Shown: in pieces, positions 53,031 to 61,313 of the stretch
Layout of the letters: every line of letters starts with the position of its first letter
Position numbering within the stretch: position 1 is the stretch's first letter
Origin: Salinimicrobium gaetbulicola
GTDB taxonomy: Bacteria; Bacteroidota; Bacteroidia; Flavobacteriales; Flavobacteriaceae
DNA: 64,000 bases
Reading direction: 5' to 3'
Assembly: GCF_042676025.1 (NCBI RefSeq)
Contig: NZ_JBHTJP010000032.1
Coordinates: 1,116,001 to 1,180,000 of the forward strand
Translations under genes and position numbers: made by a program
The notes under the pieces: model-generated
Databases searched by the model: none
The model's input: only the letters and a program-made list of their open reading frames with translations
What the model was told of the DNA's origin: nothing

Positions 53031-54104
53031 TTAATGTAGTTTTTCGGCTAATTTAACTAAATCTGTTAGAACTCCGCGTGCCGTAACAGCAGCTCCTGCG
53101 CCGGCTCCTTTTATTACCAGCGGCTGCTTTCCGTAAGATTCGGTAAATATCTCAAAAGAAGAATCGGCATTTTGAAGGCTGCCGAAGGCCGAAGTTCGCG
53201 ATTCCTTTACAAGTTTAACATCCAGAGCCCCCGTTTGAAGGTCCAGTTCCCCCACATGTCTTATCACCTCATCCTGTTTAAGATCTTTCTTAAGTTTGAG
53301 AAAAATCGGGTCGAGATCCTTTTTATTTCTGTGAAAATTCTTCAGGGTAGATTGTCCGTTAAGATGCTTAGGGACCAGATCCTGAATGCTTATTTCTTCA
53401 AACTCCTTTTTCAAGCCCAGTTCCCTTCCCAGGATCAACAATTTTCGTGCAACATCTTTCCCTGAAAGATCCACCCTGGGATCAGGTTCTGTAAAACCCT
53501 TATCACCGGCTTCGGTAAGAACTTCAGAGAAGGTTTTTTCCTCCTCACAATAAGTATTGAAAATATAGCTGAGGGATCCGGAGAAAACACCTCTCACCCG
53601 GGTCACCCGCTCATTGGTACGATGGAAATTCCTAAGAGTCTCCACAATGGGTAAACCCGCTCCTACATTGGTTTCATAAAGAAAGTACTTGTTGTGTTCC
53701 AGCAGCGTTTCCCGAAGCCTGGCGTAGAACTGAGATGAACGGGTGTTCGCTACTTTATTGGCCGCGACTATATGAAAACCGGCATGAATGAGTTCATTAT
53801 AATTATCCACAAACTGCTCACTGGCCGTGGCATCTACGGCAATTAGATTTTCATACCCCTCATTGTGCACATACTCCAGGATATCCTCCAGTCTGTAAGG
53901 AAAGCCAAAATTGGTAAGGTCAGCTTCCCAGGATGCCTGCTGATTTTCCTTCTGAAAAAAGGCCGTGGAAGAATTGGCGATGACCGGTAGATTTATCTCC
54001 AGGCCTTCTTTTTGCCGCAGGATTTCACGTGCCTCCAGGATCTGATTGATCAGTTTGCTTCCCACGTTACCGGTTCCAAAGAGAACTATATTTATCTTTT
54101 TCAT
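53031..54104 (-). CDS. hom: Homoserine dehydrogenase
   Basis: Reduces aspartate semialdehyde to homoserine with NAD(P)H. N-terminal GTGNVGSKLI, catalytic-domain motifs AANKVANTRSSQFY, GAGLPIVETLRN and FSGSLSYIFNTY. 357 residues: like the ThrA C-terminal half, and without an ACT regulatory domain, so no threonine feedback site is evident. Its first 38 bases overlap the end of metX, so translation is probably coupled. In this operon it provides homoserine for MetX. Confidence 0.95.
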   Translation of the reverse strand: MKKINIVLFGTGNVGSKLINQILEAREILRQKEGLEINLPVIANSSTAFFQKENQQASWEADLTNFGFPYRLEDILEYVHNEGYENLIAVDATASEQFVDNYNELIHAGFHIVAANKVANTRSSQFYARLRETLLEHNKYFLYETNVGAGLPIVETLRNFHRTNERVTRVRGVFSGSLSYIFNTYCEEEKTFSEVLTEAGDKGFTEPDPRVDLSGKDVARKLLILGRELGLKKEFEEISIQDLVPKHLNGQSTLKNFHRNKKDLDPIFLKLKKDLKQDEVIRHVGELDLQTGALDVKLVKESRTSAFGSLQNADSSFEIFTESYGKQPLVIKGAGAGAAVTARGVLTDLVKLAEKLH

Positions 54105-55080
54105 TTTTGGTTGTTTTTAGATTAAAAATTGGTGCTAAAATTTGTTTTAGCTGTTCGTATTCTATGAGAAAAGCATCGTGCCCGTGAATGGACCTGATCT
54201 CATAATAGCTGACGTTTGATTTTACTTTTGATAGCTGCCGGTGTGTTTCCCTGATCTCCTCAGCAAGAAAGAACAGGTCAGAATCTATCCCGATAAGATG
54301 AATCTTCCCGCTGATCTTTTTCGCTGCAGCTAAATCTTCTCCGTTCCCTCCTGAAATATCTATGGTAGTAAGCAGGTGGTTCATCAATTTATAAGCTGCA
54401 AGTTCAAAGCGGCCTTCCAGTTTCCTGCCGTGATGGCTCAGCCAGTTGGCTACCTCGAATTGATAATTCAGTTCATTCCTTTTTCTTCGGAATTTTGCTG
54501 AAAAGGACGCCGGAGTGCGGTAGAAGGTCATGGCGTGCATTCGCGCGTCATGAATGGGATCTGCCGAATTATTCAGGATCTGCTCCTGTACTTTGCACTG
54601 CCCCAGCACCCAGTCTGTCGCCTTCAGGTCGGTGGCTATAGGGATCAGGTTCTCGATGAGATCGGGTTTTAGTGCCGCCAGATGCCAGGCCACCGCTCCG
54701 CCTATAGAACCCCCAATGGCCCCGAAGAGTTTATCTATCTTCAGCTCTTCCAGTATCCGCGCAAAAATTAGGGCGATATCATACAGGGTAAATTCGGTGT
54801 AATTGTTCAGCAGGTGCTCCTGTTTACCGCCGGCACCATTACCCGGAAGATTGATCGCCAGGATCGTGAACTTTTCCGTATCTATACATTTCTCCGGACC
54901 TATAAGCTCTTTCCACCAGCCGTTCTCTCCCGTGACATCGGCATTTCCGGTAAGGGCATGGTTAACCAGCACCACAGGCGCGGTCCCGGGTTCCCTTCCG
55001 AAAAAGCGATAAAACACATGAATTTCCTGAAGGCTTCCGCCGGAATTCTTAAAATGTGGAAGAATGATCTCCTGTAGCAT
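54067..55080 (-). CDS. metX: Homoserine O-acetyltransferase
   Basis: Alpha/beta hydrolase-fold acyltransferase making O-acetylhomoserine (assigned from the family; the acyl donor cannot be seen directly). VNHALTGNADVTG forms the oxyanion region, GAIGGSIGGAVAW carries the nucleophile Ser, DSDLFFLAEE the Asp and IHGHDAFLIE the His. 337 residues, somewhat shorter than the usual 350-380. Between metY (23 bases upstream) and hom (overlap). Confidence 0.94.
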   Translation of the reverse strand: MLQEIILPHFKNSGGSLQEIHVFYRFFGREPGTAPVVLVNHALTGNADVTGENGWWKELIGPEKCIDTEKFTILAINLPGNGAGGKQEHLLNNYTEFTLYDIALIFARILEELKIDKLFGAIGGSIGGAVAWHLAALKPDLIENLIPIATDLKATDWVLGQCKVQEQILNNSADPIHDARMHAMTFYRTPASFSAKFRRKRNELNYQFEVANWLSHHGRKLEGRFELAAYKLMNHLLTTIDISGGNGEDLAAAKKISGKIHLIGIDSDLFFLAEEIRETHRQLSKVKSNVSYYEIRSIHGHDAFLIEYEQLKQILAPIFNLKTTKNEKDKYSSLWNR

Positions 55081-55103
55081 AGTTTAAAGTTTTCAAAATT
55101 GAA

Positions 55104-56408
55104 TTAAGCAGATTTAACCGCGTGTTTACTCCGGATCTTCGCCAACGCCTGTTCCAGATCGGCCTTGAGATCTTCAGGATCCTCAAGCCCTATTGATAAC
55201 CTTACCAGGTCTTTGGTCACCCCGGTGGATTCCTGCTGTTCATCACTGAGCTGCTGATGCGTTGTGCTCGCAGGGTGAATGATCAGGGACTTGGTATCTC
55301 CTATGTTGGCAAGAAGTGAGAAGAGCCTGGTCTCATCTACCAAAACCTTTGCTCCTGCATAGCCGCCTTTTACGCCGAAAGTAACTACCCCGCTTTGGCC
55401 TTCAGGAAGATATTTTTGAGCCAGGTCATGATACGGACTTGTCTCCAGTCCGGGATAATTCACCCAGCTTACCTCCTCTTTTTGCTGCAGCCACTTCGCG
55501 ATGGCCAGCGCATTTTCACTGTGCTTTTTGATCCTGATCTCAAGGGTTTCCAGTCCCTGTAAAATTTGAAACGCGTTGAACGGGCTCAGCGCCGCGCCAA
55601 GGTCCCGCAGACCTTCTATTCTAACTTTAGCTATGAAAGCCGCTTCTTTTAGAACATCGTGATAAACGAGTCCGTGGTAACCGGGAGACGGTTCTGTGAA
55701 TTCAGGAAATTTACCGTTGGCCCAATCAAATTTTCCGGCATCGATTATGACTCCGCCAAGAGAGGTTCCGTTACCGGCGATATATTTAGTAAGCGAATGT
55801 ATCACCAGGTCGGCCCCGTGTTCTATTGGCTTCACCAATGCAGAAGTAGCCACCGTATTGTCAACGATTAAGGGCACTTTGTGCTCTTTGGTCACTTTGG
55901 AGATCGCCTGCAGGTCGAGCACGTCAAGCCTCGGATTGCCTAGGGATTCCACAAATACCGCACGGGTGTTTTCCTTTACCGCGTCTGAAAAATTCTGTGC
56001 CTTGGAAGGATCCACAAAAGTAGTGGTGATCCCTAATCGCGGTAAAGTCACACTCAGCAGGTTGTAGGTGCCGCCGTAAAGGCTGCTGGAAGCGACGATG
56101 TGGTCTCCTGCCTTAAGCAGCGTAAGTAAAGTGGTGCTGATGGCCGCTGTTCCCGAAGCTGTCACTACTGCCGCGATCCCGCCTTCTAGCGCTGCCAGTC
56201 TTTGTTCCAGCACATCATTTGTTGGGTTGTTAAGCCGGGTGTAAATGAAACCGGGCTCTGCCAGGGAAAACAGGTTGGCCGCGTGATCTGAATCTCTGAA
56301 GACGTATGAGGTTGTCTGGTAAATGGGAACCGCTCTGGTTCCGCCGGTAGCTGTTACGTCATGCCCTGCATGGAGAGCGCTGGTCGAAAATCTTTGTTGT
56401 GTACTCAT
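55104..56408 (-). CDS. metY: O-acetylhomoserine sulfhydrylase
   Basis: PLP enzyme of the Cys/Met metabolism family: combines O-acetylhomoserine with sulfide to homocysteine (direct sulfhydrylation). LHAGHD and SYVFRDSDHAANLF at the N-terminus, PLP Lys in HSLTKYIAGNGTSLGG (about residue 213), and RLSIGLEDPEDL near the end. The 434-residue length is typical of MetY rather than MetB/MetC (about 385). First structural gene behind two leader-peptide attenuators. Confidence 0.95.
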   Translation of the reverse strand: MSTQQRFSTSALHAGHDVTATGGTRAVPIYQTTSYVFRDSDHAANLFSLAEPGFIYTRLNNPTNDVLEQRLAALEGGIAAVVTASGTAAISTTLLTLLKAGDHIVASSSLYGGTYNLLSVTLPRLGITTTFVDPSKAQNFSDAVKENTRAVFVESLGNPRLDVLDLQAISKVTKEHKVPLIVDNTVATSALVKPIEHGADLVIHSLTKYIAGNGTSLGGVIIDAGKFDWANGKFPEFTEPSPGYHGLVYHDVLKEAAFIAKVRIEGLRDLGAALSPFNAFQILQGLETLEIRIKKHSENALAIAKWLQQKEEVSWVNYPGLETSPYHDLAQKYLPEGQSGVVTFGVKGGYAGAKVLVDETRLFSLLANIGDTKSLIIHPASTTHQQLSDEQQESTGVTKDLVRLSIGLEDPEDLKADLEQALAKIRSKHAVKSA

Positions 56409-56482
56409 TTTTTGAATGTTTAAGGATTATTGATTAAGGTTGAGTTGTTTATTGCTTAGGGTTTGATCATTGGTTATCGAAC

Positions 56483-56517
56483 AAAAAAAATCCCTCCGGC
56501 CTGACTGCCGAAGGGAT
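56483..56517 (-). terminator. Second methionine-attenuator terminator (proximal to metY)
   Basis: On the minus strand GATCCCTTCGGC/GCCGGAGGGAT (one mismatch) with a 6-base loop, followed by T8 (56483-56490). It lies about 75 bases before the metY ATG and 30 bases after the stop codon of leader peptide 2. Confidence 0.88.
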
Positions 56518-56546
56518 CTTTTACATTGAACACAAACACAAACAGA

Positions 56547-56627
56547 TCACATTTTCAGGCAGCAGAATAGGTGGCGCATCATGCGCATCATATTGATCAT
56601 CATTACTACTGCTGAAGTTGTCTTCAT
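56547..56627 (-). CDS. Methionine-rich leader peptide 2 (26 aa)
   Basis: A 26-codon frame from ATG 56625-56627 to TGA 56547-56549. It contains MMINMMRMM at codons 9-17 (six Met in nine) and a final Met. Downstream codons contain CTGCTGCCTGA, which can pair with parts of the terminator stem-loop at 56490-56517 (CTGCC with GGCAG, or GCCTGA with TCAGGC), a candidate antiterminator. Same layout as leader peptide 1, about 130 bases upstream. Confidence 0.82.
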   Translation of the reverse strand: MKTTSAVVMMINMMRMMRHLFCCLKM

Positions 56628-56641
56628 CCTTTTATTTTATG

Positions 56642-56661
56642 CCGGGATTTCTACTTCCCGG
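56642..56661 (-). other. Hairpin between the two methionine attenuators
   Basis: A perfect 6-bp stem CCGGGA/TCCCGG with an 8-base loop, not followed by a T tract on the minus strand. It lies between terminator 1 and leader peptide 2; it might insulate the two units or act as a pause site. Confidence 0.5.
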
Positions 56662-56706
56662 ATTTTATTTGAATATTTTTTATTTCTGTCCCCAAAAAAA
56701 GGGCAT

Positions 56707-56736
56707 AAAAAAAGCCGCTGCGGTGGCAGCGGCTTT
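56707..56736 (-). terminator. First methionine-attenuator terminator
   Basis: On the minus strand AAAGCCGCTGC-CACC-GCAGCGGCTTT continuing as a T7 tract, a very strong GC-rich stem. It is 22 bases after the stop of leader peptide 1. GCAGCG (56774-56779) within that leader can pair with its 5' half CGCTGC (56726-56731). Confidence 0.9.
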
Positions 56737-56758
56737 ATGAATGTATCTTTTTTCAGAC

Positions 56759-56827
56759 TCATGCAATAGGACGCGCTGCGGACTTTTTCCACATCATGCA
56801 CATCATATTGTAAATCACCTGATTCAT
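56759..56827 (-). CDS. Methionine-rich leader peptide 1 (22 aa)
   Basis: A 22-codon frame from ATG 56825-56827 to TGA 56759-56761, beginning about 13 bases after the predicted transcription start. Codons 8-12 encode MMCMM, then W. The codons GCA GCG after it carry the antiterminator sequence for the following hairpin. Stalling on Met codons would expose this segment; translating to the stop would hide it. The DNA of AAT-ATG-ATG-(T/C)GC-ATG-ATG is shared with leader 2, so one probably arose by duplication. Confidence 0.82.
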   Translation of the reverse strand: MNQVIYNMMCMMWKKSAARPIA

Positions 56828-56846
56828 TTCCTGTTTTGTAATGAAG

Positions 56847-56879
56847 CAAAGTTAACGACAGAAAATTTTAAGGAACAAA
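56847..56879 (-). promoter_or_regulatory. Promoter of the methionine operon and its double leader
   Basis: Minus strand TTTG (56876-56879), 21-base spacer, TAACTTTG (56847-56854), a full match to the Bacteroidota consensus. The start is predicted near 56840, giving a leader of about 430 bases before metY. Confidence 0.7.
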
Positions 56880-56911
56880 TAAAATTCAGATTAATTTCAT
56901 TTTTCCTGAAA

Positions 56912-57040
56912 AGACGGGGCTTTACGGCTTTGCGCTAAGGATTGAGCGGTTGTTGGAGCTCTCCCGATCGCGGAAGCGTTCGGGAAGCGACCCGCGAAAG
57001 CCTGCCGTTACGGCCGCAGCCGGGGCGTAACGGAGCGCCC
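56912..57040. other. GC-rich structured intergenic element
   Basis: About 130 bases of conspicuously GC-rich DNA between the methionine-operon promoter and the metK promoter. It contains a hairpin CCCGA-U-CGC-GGAA-GCG-U-UCGGG (56963-56984, GNRA-type tetraloop with one U-U mismatch) and a second stem CCGTTACG/CGTAACGG (57005-57012 with 57026-57033). No credible protein is encoded. It resembles a dispersed palindromic element or a small structured RNA; I cannot name it. Confidence 0.55.
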
Positions 57041-57089
57041 AAATTATTCTTAAAAAGAAGAATATGCAGTGAGTTTAAAACTATTTTAA

Positions 57090-57097
57090 TACATTTG
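57090..57097 (+). promoter_or_regulatory. -7 promoter element of metK
   Basis: TACATTTG fits TAnnTTTG; it lies 16 bases before the riboswitch core, so the aptamer begins almost at the RNA 5' end. No clear -33 TTG is seen. Confidence 0.55.
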
Positions 57098-57112
57098 CTG
57101 CTGACAAATTAC

Positions 57113-57159
57113 AGGGAAAGATTTGACTGATTGCAACCCTTATAAAATGCTAAAGCAGT
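57113..57159 (+). promoter_or_regulatory. SAM-II riboswitch upstream of metK
   Basis: The segment aligns by eye with the SAM-II aptamer: GATTT-(G)AC-TG-ATTGCAA, then ATAAAAT and GCTAAA in the conserved order and spacing. P1 is AGGG (57113-57116) with CCCT (57137-57140); a pseudoknot can form between ACTG (57126-57129) and CAGT (57156-57159). It sits 62 bases before the metK ATG. SAM binding would be expected to reduce expression of the SAM-producing enzyme. SAM-II is a known class in proteobacteria and, to my recollection, Bacteroidota. Confidence 0.8.
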
Positions 57160-57221
57160 GAAAACTCCTCTAGCGCTTGCACGTCAATTTCTTTCTGAAA
57201 TTAATTTAAATTTTAGAAGCA

Positions 57222-58478
57222 ATGCCATATTTATTTACTTCAGAAAGTGTTTCTGAAGGCCACCCCGATAAAGTCGCAGATCAAATCAGTGACACCCTTT
57301 TAGATAACTTTTTAGCATTCGATCCTGAATCTAAGGTAGCTTGTGAAACTCTTGTTACTACCGGACAGGTCGTGTTGGCCGGAGAGGTAAAAAGCGACAC
57401 CTACCTGGATGTTCAAACCATAGCCCGTGATGTGATCAATGATATTGGTTACACTAAGGGTGCCTACAAGTTCAGCGGGGATTCCTGCGGGGTTATTTCT
57501 TTGATCCATGAACAATCCCAGGATATCAACCAGGGAGTTGACCGCGGCTCAAAAGAAGAGCAAGGTGCGGGAGACCAGGGAATGATGTTTGGTTACGCCA
57601 CGAAGGAGACGGAGAATTACATGCCTTTGGCGCTTGATATCTCTCACAAGATCCTGATTGAACTGGCTAAACTACGCAGAGAAGGAACAGAGATCACATA
57701 TCTGCGCCCAGATTCCAAGAGCCAGGTGACCATTGAATACAGTGATGATAATGTACCTCAACGTATCGTTTCAATTGTAGTCTCCACCCAGCATGACGAT
57801 TTTGACGGGGATGATCAAAAAATGCTTGCTAAGATCAAGAAAGACATTATCGAGATCCTGATCCCGAGAGTGAAATCTCAGCTTCCGGAATATGTACAGA
57901 ATCTTTTCAATGACGATATAGAATACCACATCAACCCAACCGGAAAGTTCGTAATTGGTGGGCCTCACGGTGACACCGGACTTACAGGAAGAAAGATCAT
58001 CGTGGATACCTACGGCGGAAAAGGAGCTCACGGCGGGGGTGCTTTTTCAGGAAAAGATCCGAGCAAGGTAGACCGTTCGGCAGCCTATGCTGCACGACAC
58101 ATTGCCAAGAACCTGGTAGCCGCGGGAGTGGCCGATGAGATCCTGGTACAGGTATCCTACGCCATTGGGGTGGTAAAACCTACCTCTTTGCTGATCGAAA
58201 CATACGGTTCTAAACACGTGGATTTCACCAATGGGGAGATCGCGCAAAAAGTATTCGAGATATTCGATATGCGCCCGGCAGCCATCGAAGAACGATTGGG
58301 ACTTAGAAATCCGATCTACCGAGAAACATCGGCTTACGGTCACTTCGGAAAAGAGCCTCGCAAGGAAACCAAAGTCTTCGAAAGTCCTTACAACGGAAAG
58401 ATCACCCGCGAAGTTGAATTATTTACCTGGGAAAAACTGGATAAAGTGGACGAGGTAAAGGAAGCTTTCGGCTTGTAA
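57222..58478 (+). CDS. metK: S-adenosylmethionine synthetase
   Basis: Makes SAM from methionine and ATP. FTSESVSEGHPDKVADQISD opens the ATP site; GAGDQGMMFGYA, GGPHGDTGLTGRKI and the P-loop-like GGGAFSGKDPSKVDRS follow. The 418-residue length is a little above E. coli MetK (384), with extra residues in the middle (about 165-250), as in other Bacteroidota. Divergent from the methionine operon, preceded by a SAM-II-like riboswitch and followed by its own terminator: a single-gene unit. Confidence 0.98.
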   Translation: MPYLFTSESVSEGHPDKVADQISDTLLDNFLAFDPESKVACETLVTTGQVVLAGEVKSDTYLDVQTIARDVINDIGYTKGAYKFSGDSCGVISLIHEQSQDINQGVDRGSKEEQGAGDQGMMFGYATKETENYMPLALDISHKILIELAKLRREGTEITYLRPDSKSQVTIEYSDDNVPQRIVSIVVSTQHDDFDGDDQKMLAKIKKDIIEILIPRVKSQLPEYVQNLFNDDIEYHINPTGKFVIGGPHGDTGLTGRKIIVDTYGGKGAHGGGAFSGKDPSKVDRSAAYAARHIAKNLVAAGVADEILVQVSYAIGVVKPTSLLIETYGSKHVDFTNGEIAQKVFEIFDMRPAAIEERLGLRNPIYRETSAYGHFGKEPRKETKVFESPYNGKITREVELFTWEKLDKVDEVKEAFGL

Positions 58479-58502
58479 TTATAAAACTTCAGAATTTATG
58501 TT

Positions 58503-58535
58503 AAAACGCTTCCCATTCGGGAGGCGTTTTTTTTT
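58503..58535 (+). terminator. Intrinsic terminator of metK
   Basis: AAAACGCTTCCC-ATTC-GGGAGGCGTTTT stem (one G-T pair) followed by more T, 24 bases after the stop. Confidence 0.9.
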
Positions 58536-58635
58536 GAATTAAAGTGACCAATCCTTGCGAACAATTCGAAAATTGTCAATAAGTTGCAGGTTGTGTTAAA
58601 AATAAGTTAAATTAGCTTAACTCAACTTTTACATC

Positions 58636-61236
58636 ATGTTCTTATTACGCTCCTTCCTTTCAATTGGTTTACTATTCTTTTCTCTTACAATTCTAGGTCA
58701 AAACCACCCACAGGTTACTCAAGCACCAGAACCTGGTTGGACAGTTCCTTCCAATCTTCCTGTAGAGGCTGACATAAACAACGATCCAACGGCGGGGTTC
58801 TATTATCTGCTAGTTGACAACCAGGACAATTTAGCAACCGATCAGGAATACAGAAGACTCTCCTATAAAATTAAAAACTCGATGGGATCCCAGCAAATGA
58901 GTGATCTCGCGGTGAATTTTAATCCAACCTATCAACATGTAGAAATTCATTTCATAAATATAATTAGAGAAGGAAAAACAATTGACAAACTTGACCTGGA
59001 TAAAATAAAAGTGGTTCAGCGAGAATCTGGAATGGAAGATAATATTTACAATGGCCAGTTGACAATAATTTCACACTTAACAGATATCAGAATAGATGAT
59101 ATTATTGATTTTTCTTATACAATTACCGGATCTAACCCATTATTCAAAGGGAAATATACTACCGCATTTGCCCTACAATATAATGTGCCGGTTGAGTTTC
59201 ACAGGTATATTATTGTAGCGCCAAAAAAGGATGAAATTCATATTAAAAAATTACATGGAGCTGAGAAACCAAGGATCGAGGAATACGAAAATGAAATTCA
59301 CTACTCCTGGACAGGACAAAAACTTGAGCAGAGTACAATAGAAGCAAACACTCCTGTATGGTTTGACGATACCCCTTCTGTCTTCGTAAGTCAATTCAGT
59401 TCGTGGCAGGAAGTGTCAGAGCTCTTACTTCCGTATTATACTATAAACGATCAGGAAAAAACCCAATTAAAAACAGAGGTAAATCAATTAATCAAAAACA
59501 CCAAAGACCAGAAGGATTTTATAGAAAAATCAATTCGTTTTGTTCAGGATGAGGTAAGATATTTAGGCTTGGAGAATGGTTTAAATTCTTATGTTCCAAG
59601 AAAACCTCAAGAGGTATTGGAAAGGAGATTTGGAGACTGCAAGGATAAGTCATTTTTGTTAAGTGAAATTCTCCAAACCAGGGGAATAAAGGCAAAACCA
59701 ATTCTTGTTCATTCATTTAATGGGAGAAATTTAAAATCTTATTTACCCTCTCCTCATTTATTTGACCATTGTGTTGTACAAATACAGCTCGAAAATCAGG
59801 AGACCTATTATATAGACCCTACCATAAGTGAACAAGGGGGGAATCTTGAAACGATTTACTTTCCTGATTACAGAATGGGTCTGCTATTAAGCCAAGATTC
59901 AAATGGCCTTTTAGATCTTCCTACACCAAAAGTTTATCCAATCTCTATTAATGAAACATTTGAATTATTAGAGATTGGCGGTGGAGCCAAACTTGATGTA
60001 GTTTCAGTATATGAAGGTAATGCAGCGGATCTAAGGAGACAGCAATTCTTAAACACTAATTTTCAGGCCTTACAACAGGATTATTCTAATTATTATACTT
60101 CACTCTATCCTTCTATTTATACAAAAGAAGCACTAAGCTTTGAAGATAATCGGGAGAAAAATACCTTTAAGGTAATTGAGAGTTACCAAATTGATGAATT
60201 TTGGTCACCATCTTCAGAAAATGTAAATATCATAGTCGCCAGATTCTATCCTTTGGCTCTTGAACCCCAATTATATCCTCAGCAATCAGGAAAAAGAAAA
60301 TCTCCATATCATTTAGAAAAAGATTCTAATGTTCAACATAACACTATTGTATATTTTCCAAAAGCATGGAATATTCAGGATGACAAAAGAAGTTTTGGAG
60401 ATCAATACTTTCAATATAACTCAGATGTAAGTTACAAGAATGCAACTCTAAAAATAACCCATGATTATACCACTCTTAGTGATCATGTAGCACCGGAAGA
60501 TATCACGAGTTTCCTAACAGAACATTCCAAAATCCAGACACAACTTAATTACTGGCTGCAATACAACCCGGAAGCTTTAATTGCCTCTGAAAAAAATTCC
60601 ATCAGCTGGATCGCCGTTATATTCCTATGGTTCATACTAATAGGAAGCGGAGTTATTTGTTATCTTATTTATAGTAAATATGACTTCCCTTCTAAAGTAA
60701 AACCAAAATATGAACGAAAAATTGGTGGTTGGCTCATTTTAATAGGCATTGGTCTTGCCCTCACTCCTTTAATATTACTTTTCAGAATTTCTACCTCCAA
60801 TTACTTCGAAAGTTCTGTTTGGATCTCTTTATTTTCTAACACAGATACGATATCAATGGGATTGATACTAATTGCAGAAATGATTTTTAATTCGGTATAC
60901 TTTGTCTTCTCAATCTTCGTAGTTATTCTGTTCTTTCAAAGGAGAACAATTGCTCCCCGAATGATTATAGCCCTGTATGCAGGAGTACTGATTCTATCGG
61001 CATTAATCACTTTTACAGCCCTTTATTTACATCCAAATTCATTCACAGGTTCACAAACCCAGGAATTGTATTCAGACCTTTCTATTATGGTAATTCGATG
61101 CCTAATTTTTATCCCCTATTTCCTTTACTCGGAAAGAGTGGAAGAAACTTTTACTAAAAGGAAAAAGGAGCCTACAGACCAAGATGAATATAGCAATGAA
61201 GAAATATTGGAGCACGAAGAGGTCTTAATTAATTAG
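58636..61236 (+). CDS. DUF3857-transglutaminase-DUF2569 membrane protein
   Basis: 866 residues: signal peptide (ending near ILGQN), DUF3857 beta domain (about 50-260), transglutaminase-like domain (about 280-400) with Cys335 in RRFGDCKDKS and His in LFDHCVVQI, a beta domain, then at the C-terminus a helix (about 655-680, WIAVIFLWFILIGSGVICYL) and a DUF2569-like block beginning KIGGWLILIGIGLALTP with further membrane helices, ending in an acidic cytoplasmic tail. Third DUF3857 gene of the window and the only membrane-tethered one. Noticeably AT-rich compared with the neighbouring acyl-CoA dehydrogenase gene. Function unknown. Confidence 0.87.
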   Translation: MFLLRSFLSIGLLFFSLTILGQNHPQVTQAPEPGWTVPSNLPVEADINNDPTAGFYYLLVDNQDNLATDQEYRRLSYKIKNSMGSQQMSDLAVNFNPTYQHVEIHFINIIREGKTIDKLDLDKIKVVQRESGMEDNIYNGQLTIISHLTDIRIDDIIDFSYTITGSNPLFKGKYTTAFALQYNVPVEFHRYIIVAPKKDEIHIKKLHGAEKPRIEEYENEIHYSWTGQKLEQSTIEANTPVWFDDTPSVFVSQFSSWQEVSELLLPYYTINDQEKTQLKTEVNQLIKNTKDQKDFIEKSIRFVQDEVRYLGLENGLNSYVPRKPQEVLERRFGDCKDKSFLLSEILQTRGIKAKPILVHSFNGRNLKSYLPSPHLFDHCVVQIQLENQETYYIDPTISEQGGNLETIYFPDYRMGLLLSQDSNGLLDLPTPKVYPISINETFELLEIGGGAKLDVVSVYEGNAADLRRQQFLNTNFQALQQDYSNYYTSLYPSIYTKEALSFEDNREKNTFKVIESYQIDEFWSPSSENVNIIVARFYPLALEPQLYPQQSGKRKSPYHLEKDSNVQHNTIVYFPKAWNIQDDKRSFGDQYFQYNSDVSYKNATLKITHDYTTLSDHVAPEDITSFLTEHSKIQTQLNYWLQYNPEALIASEKNSISWIAVIFLWFILIGSGVICYLIYSKYDFPSKVKPKYERKIGGWLILIGIGLALTPLILLFRISTSNYFESSVWISLFSNTDTISMGLILIAEMIFNSVYFVFSIFVVILFFQRRTIAPRMIIALYAGVLILSALITFTALYLHPNSFTGSQTQELYSDLSIMVIRCLIFIPYFLYSERVEETFTKRKKEPTDQDEYSNEEILEHEEVLIN

Positions 61237-61313
61237 ATATTTTGTTTGAGAAACCTTTAACAGGCTGCCACTTCTTTAATCCCTAATTTTAAGAGAATCA
61301 TAAACTCCATCTT

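Noticed and set aside
56581..56849. Longer frames over the methionine leader region (62 codons +, 70 codons -)
   Set aside because: They run through the terminator hairpins and T tracts; the two short Met-rich frames with correct terminator placement explain the region better.
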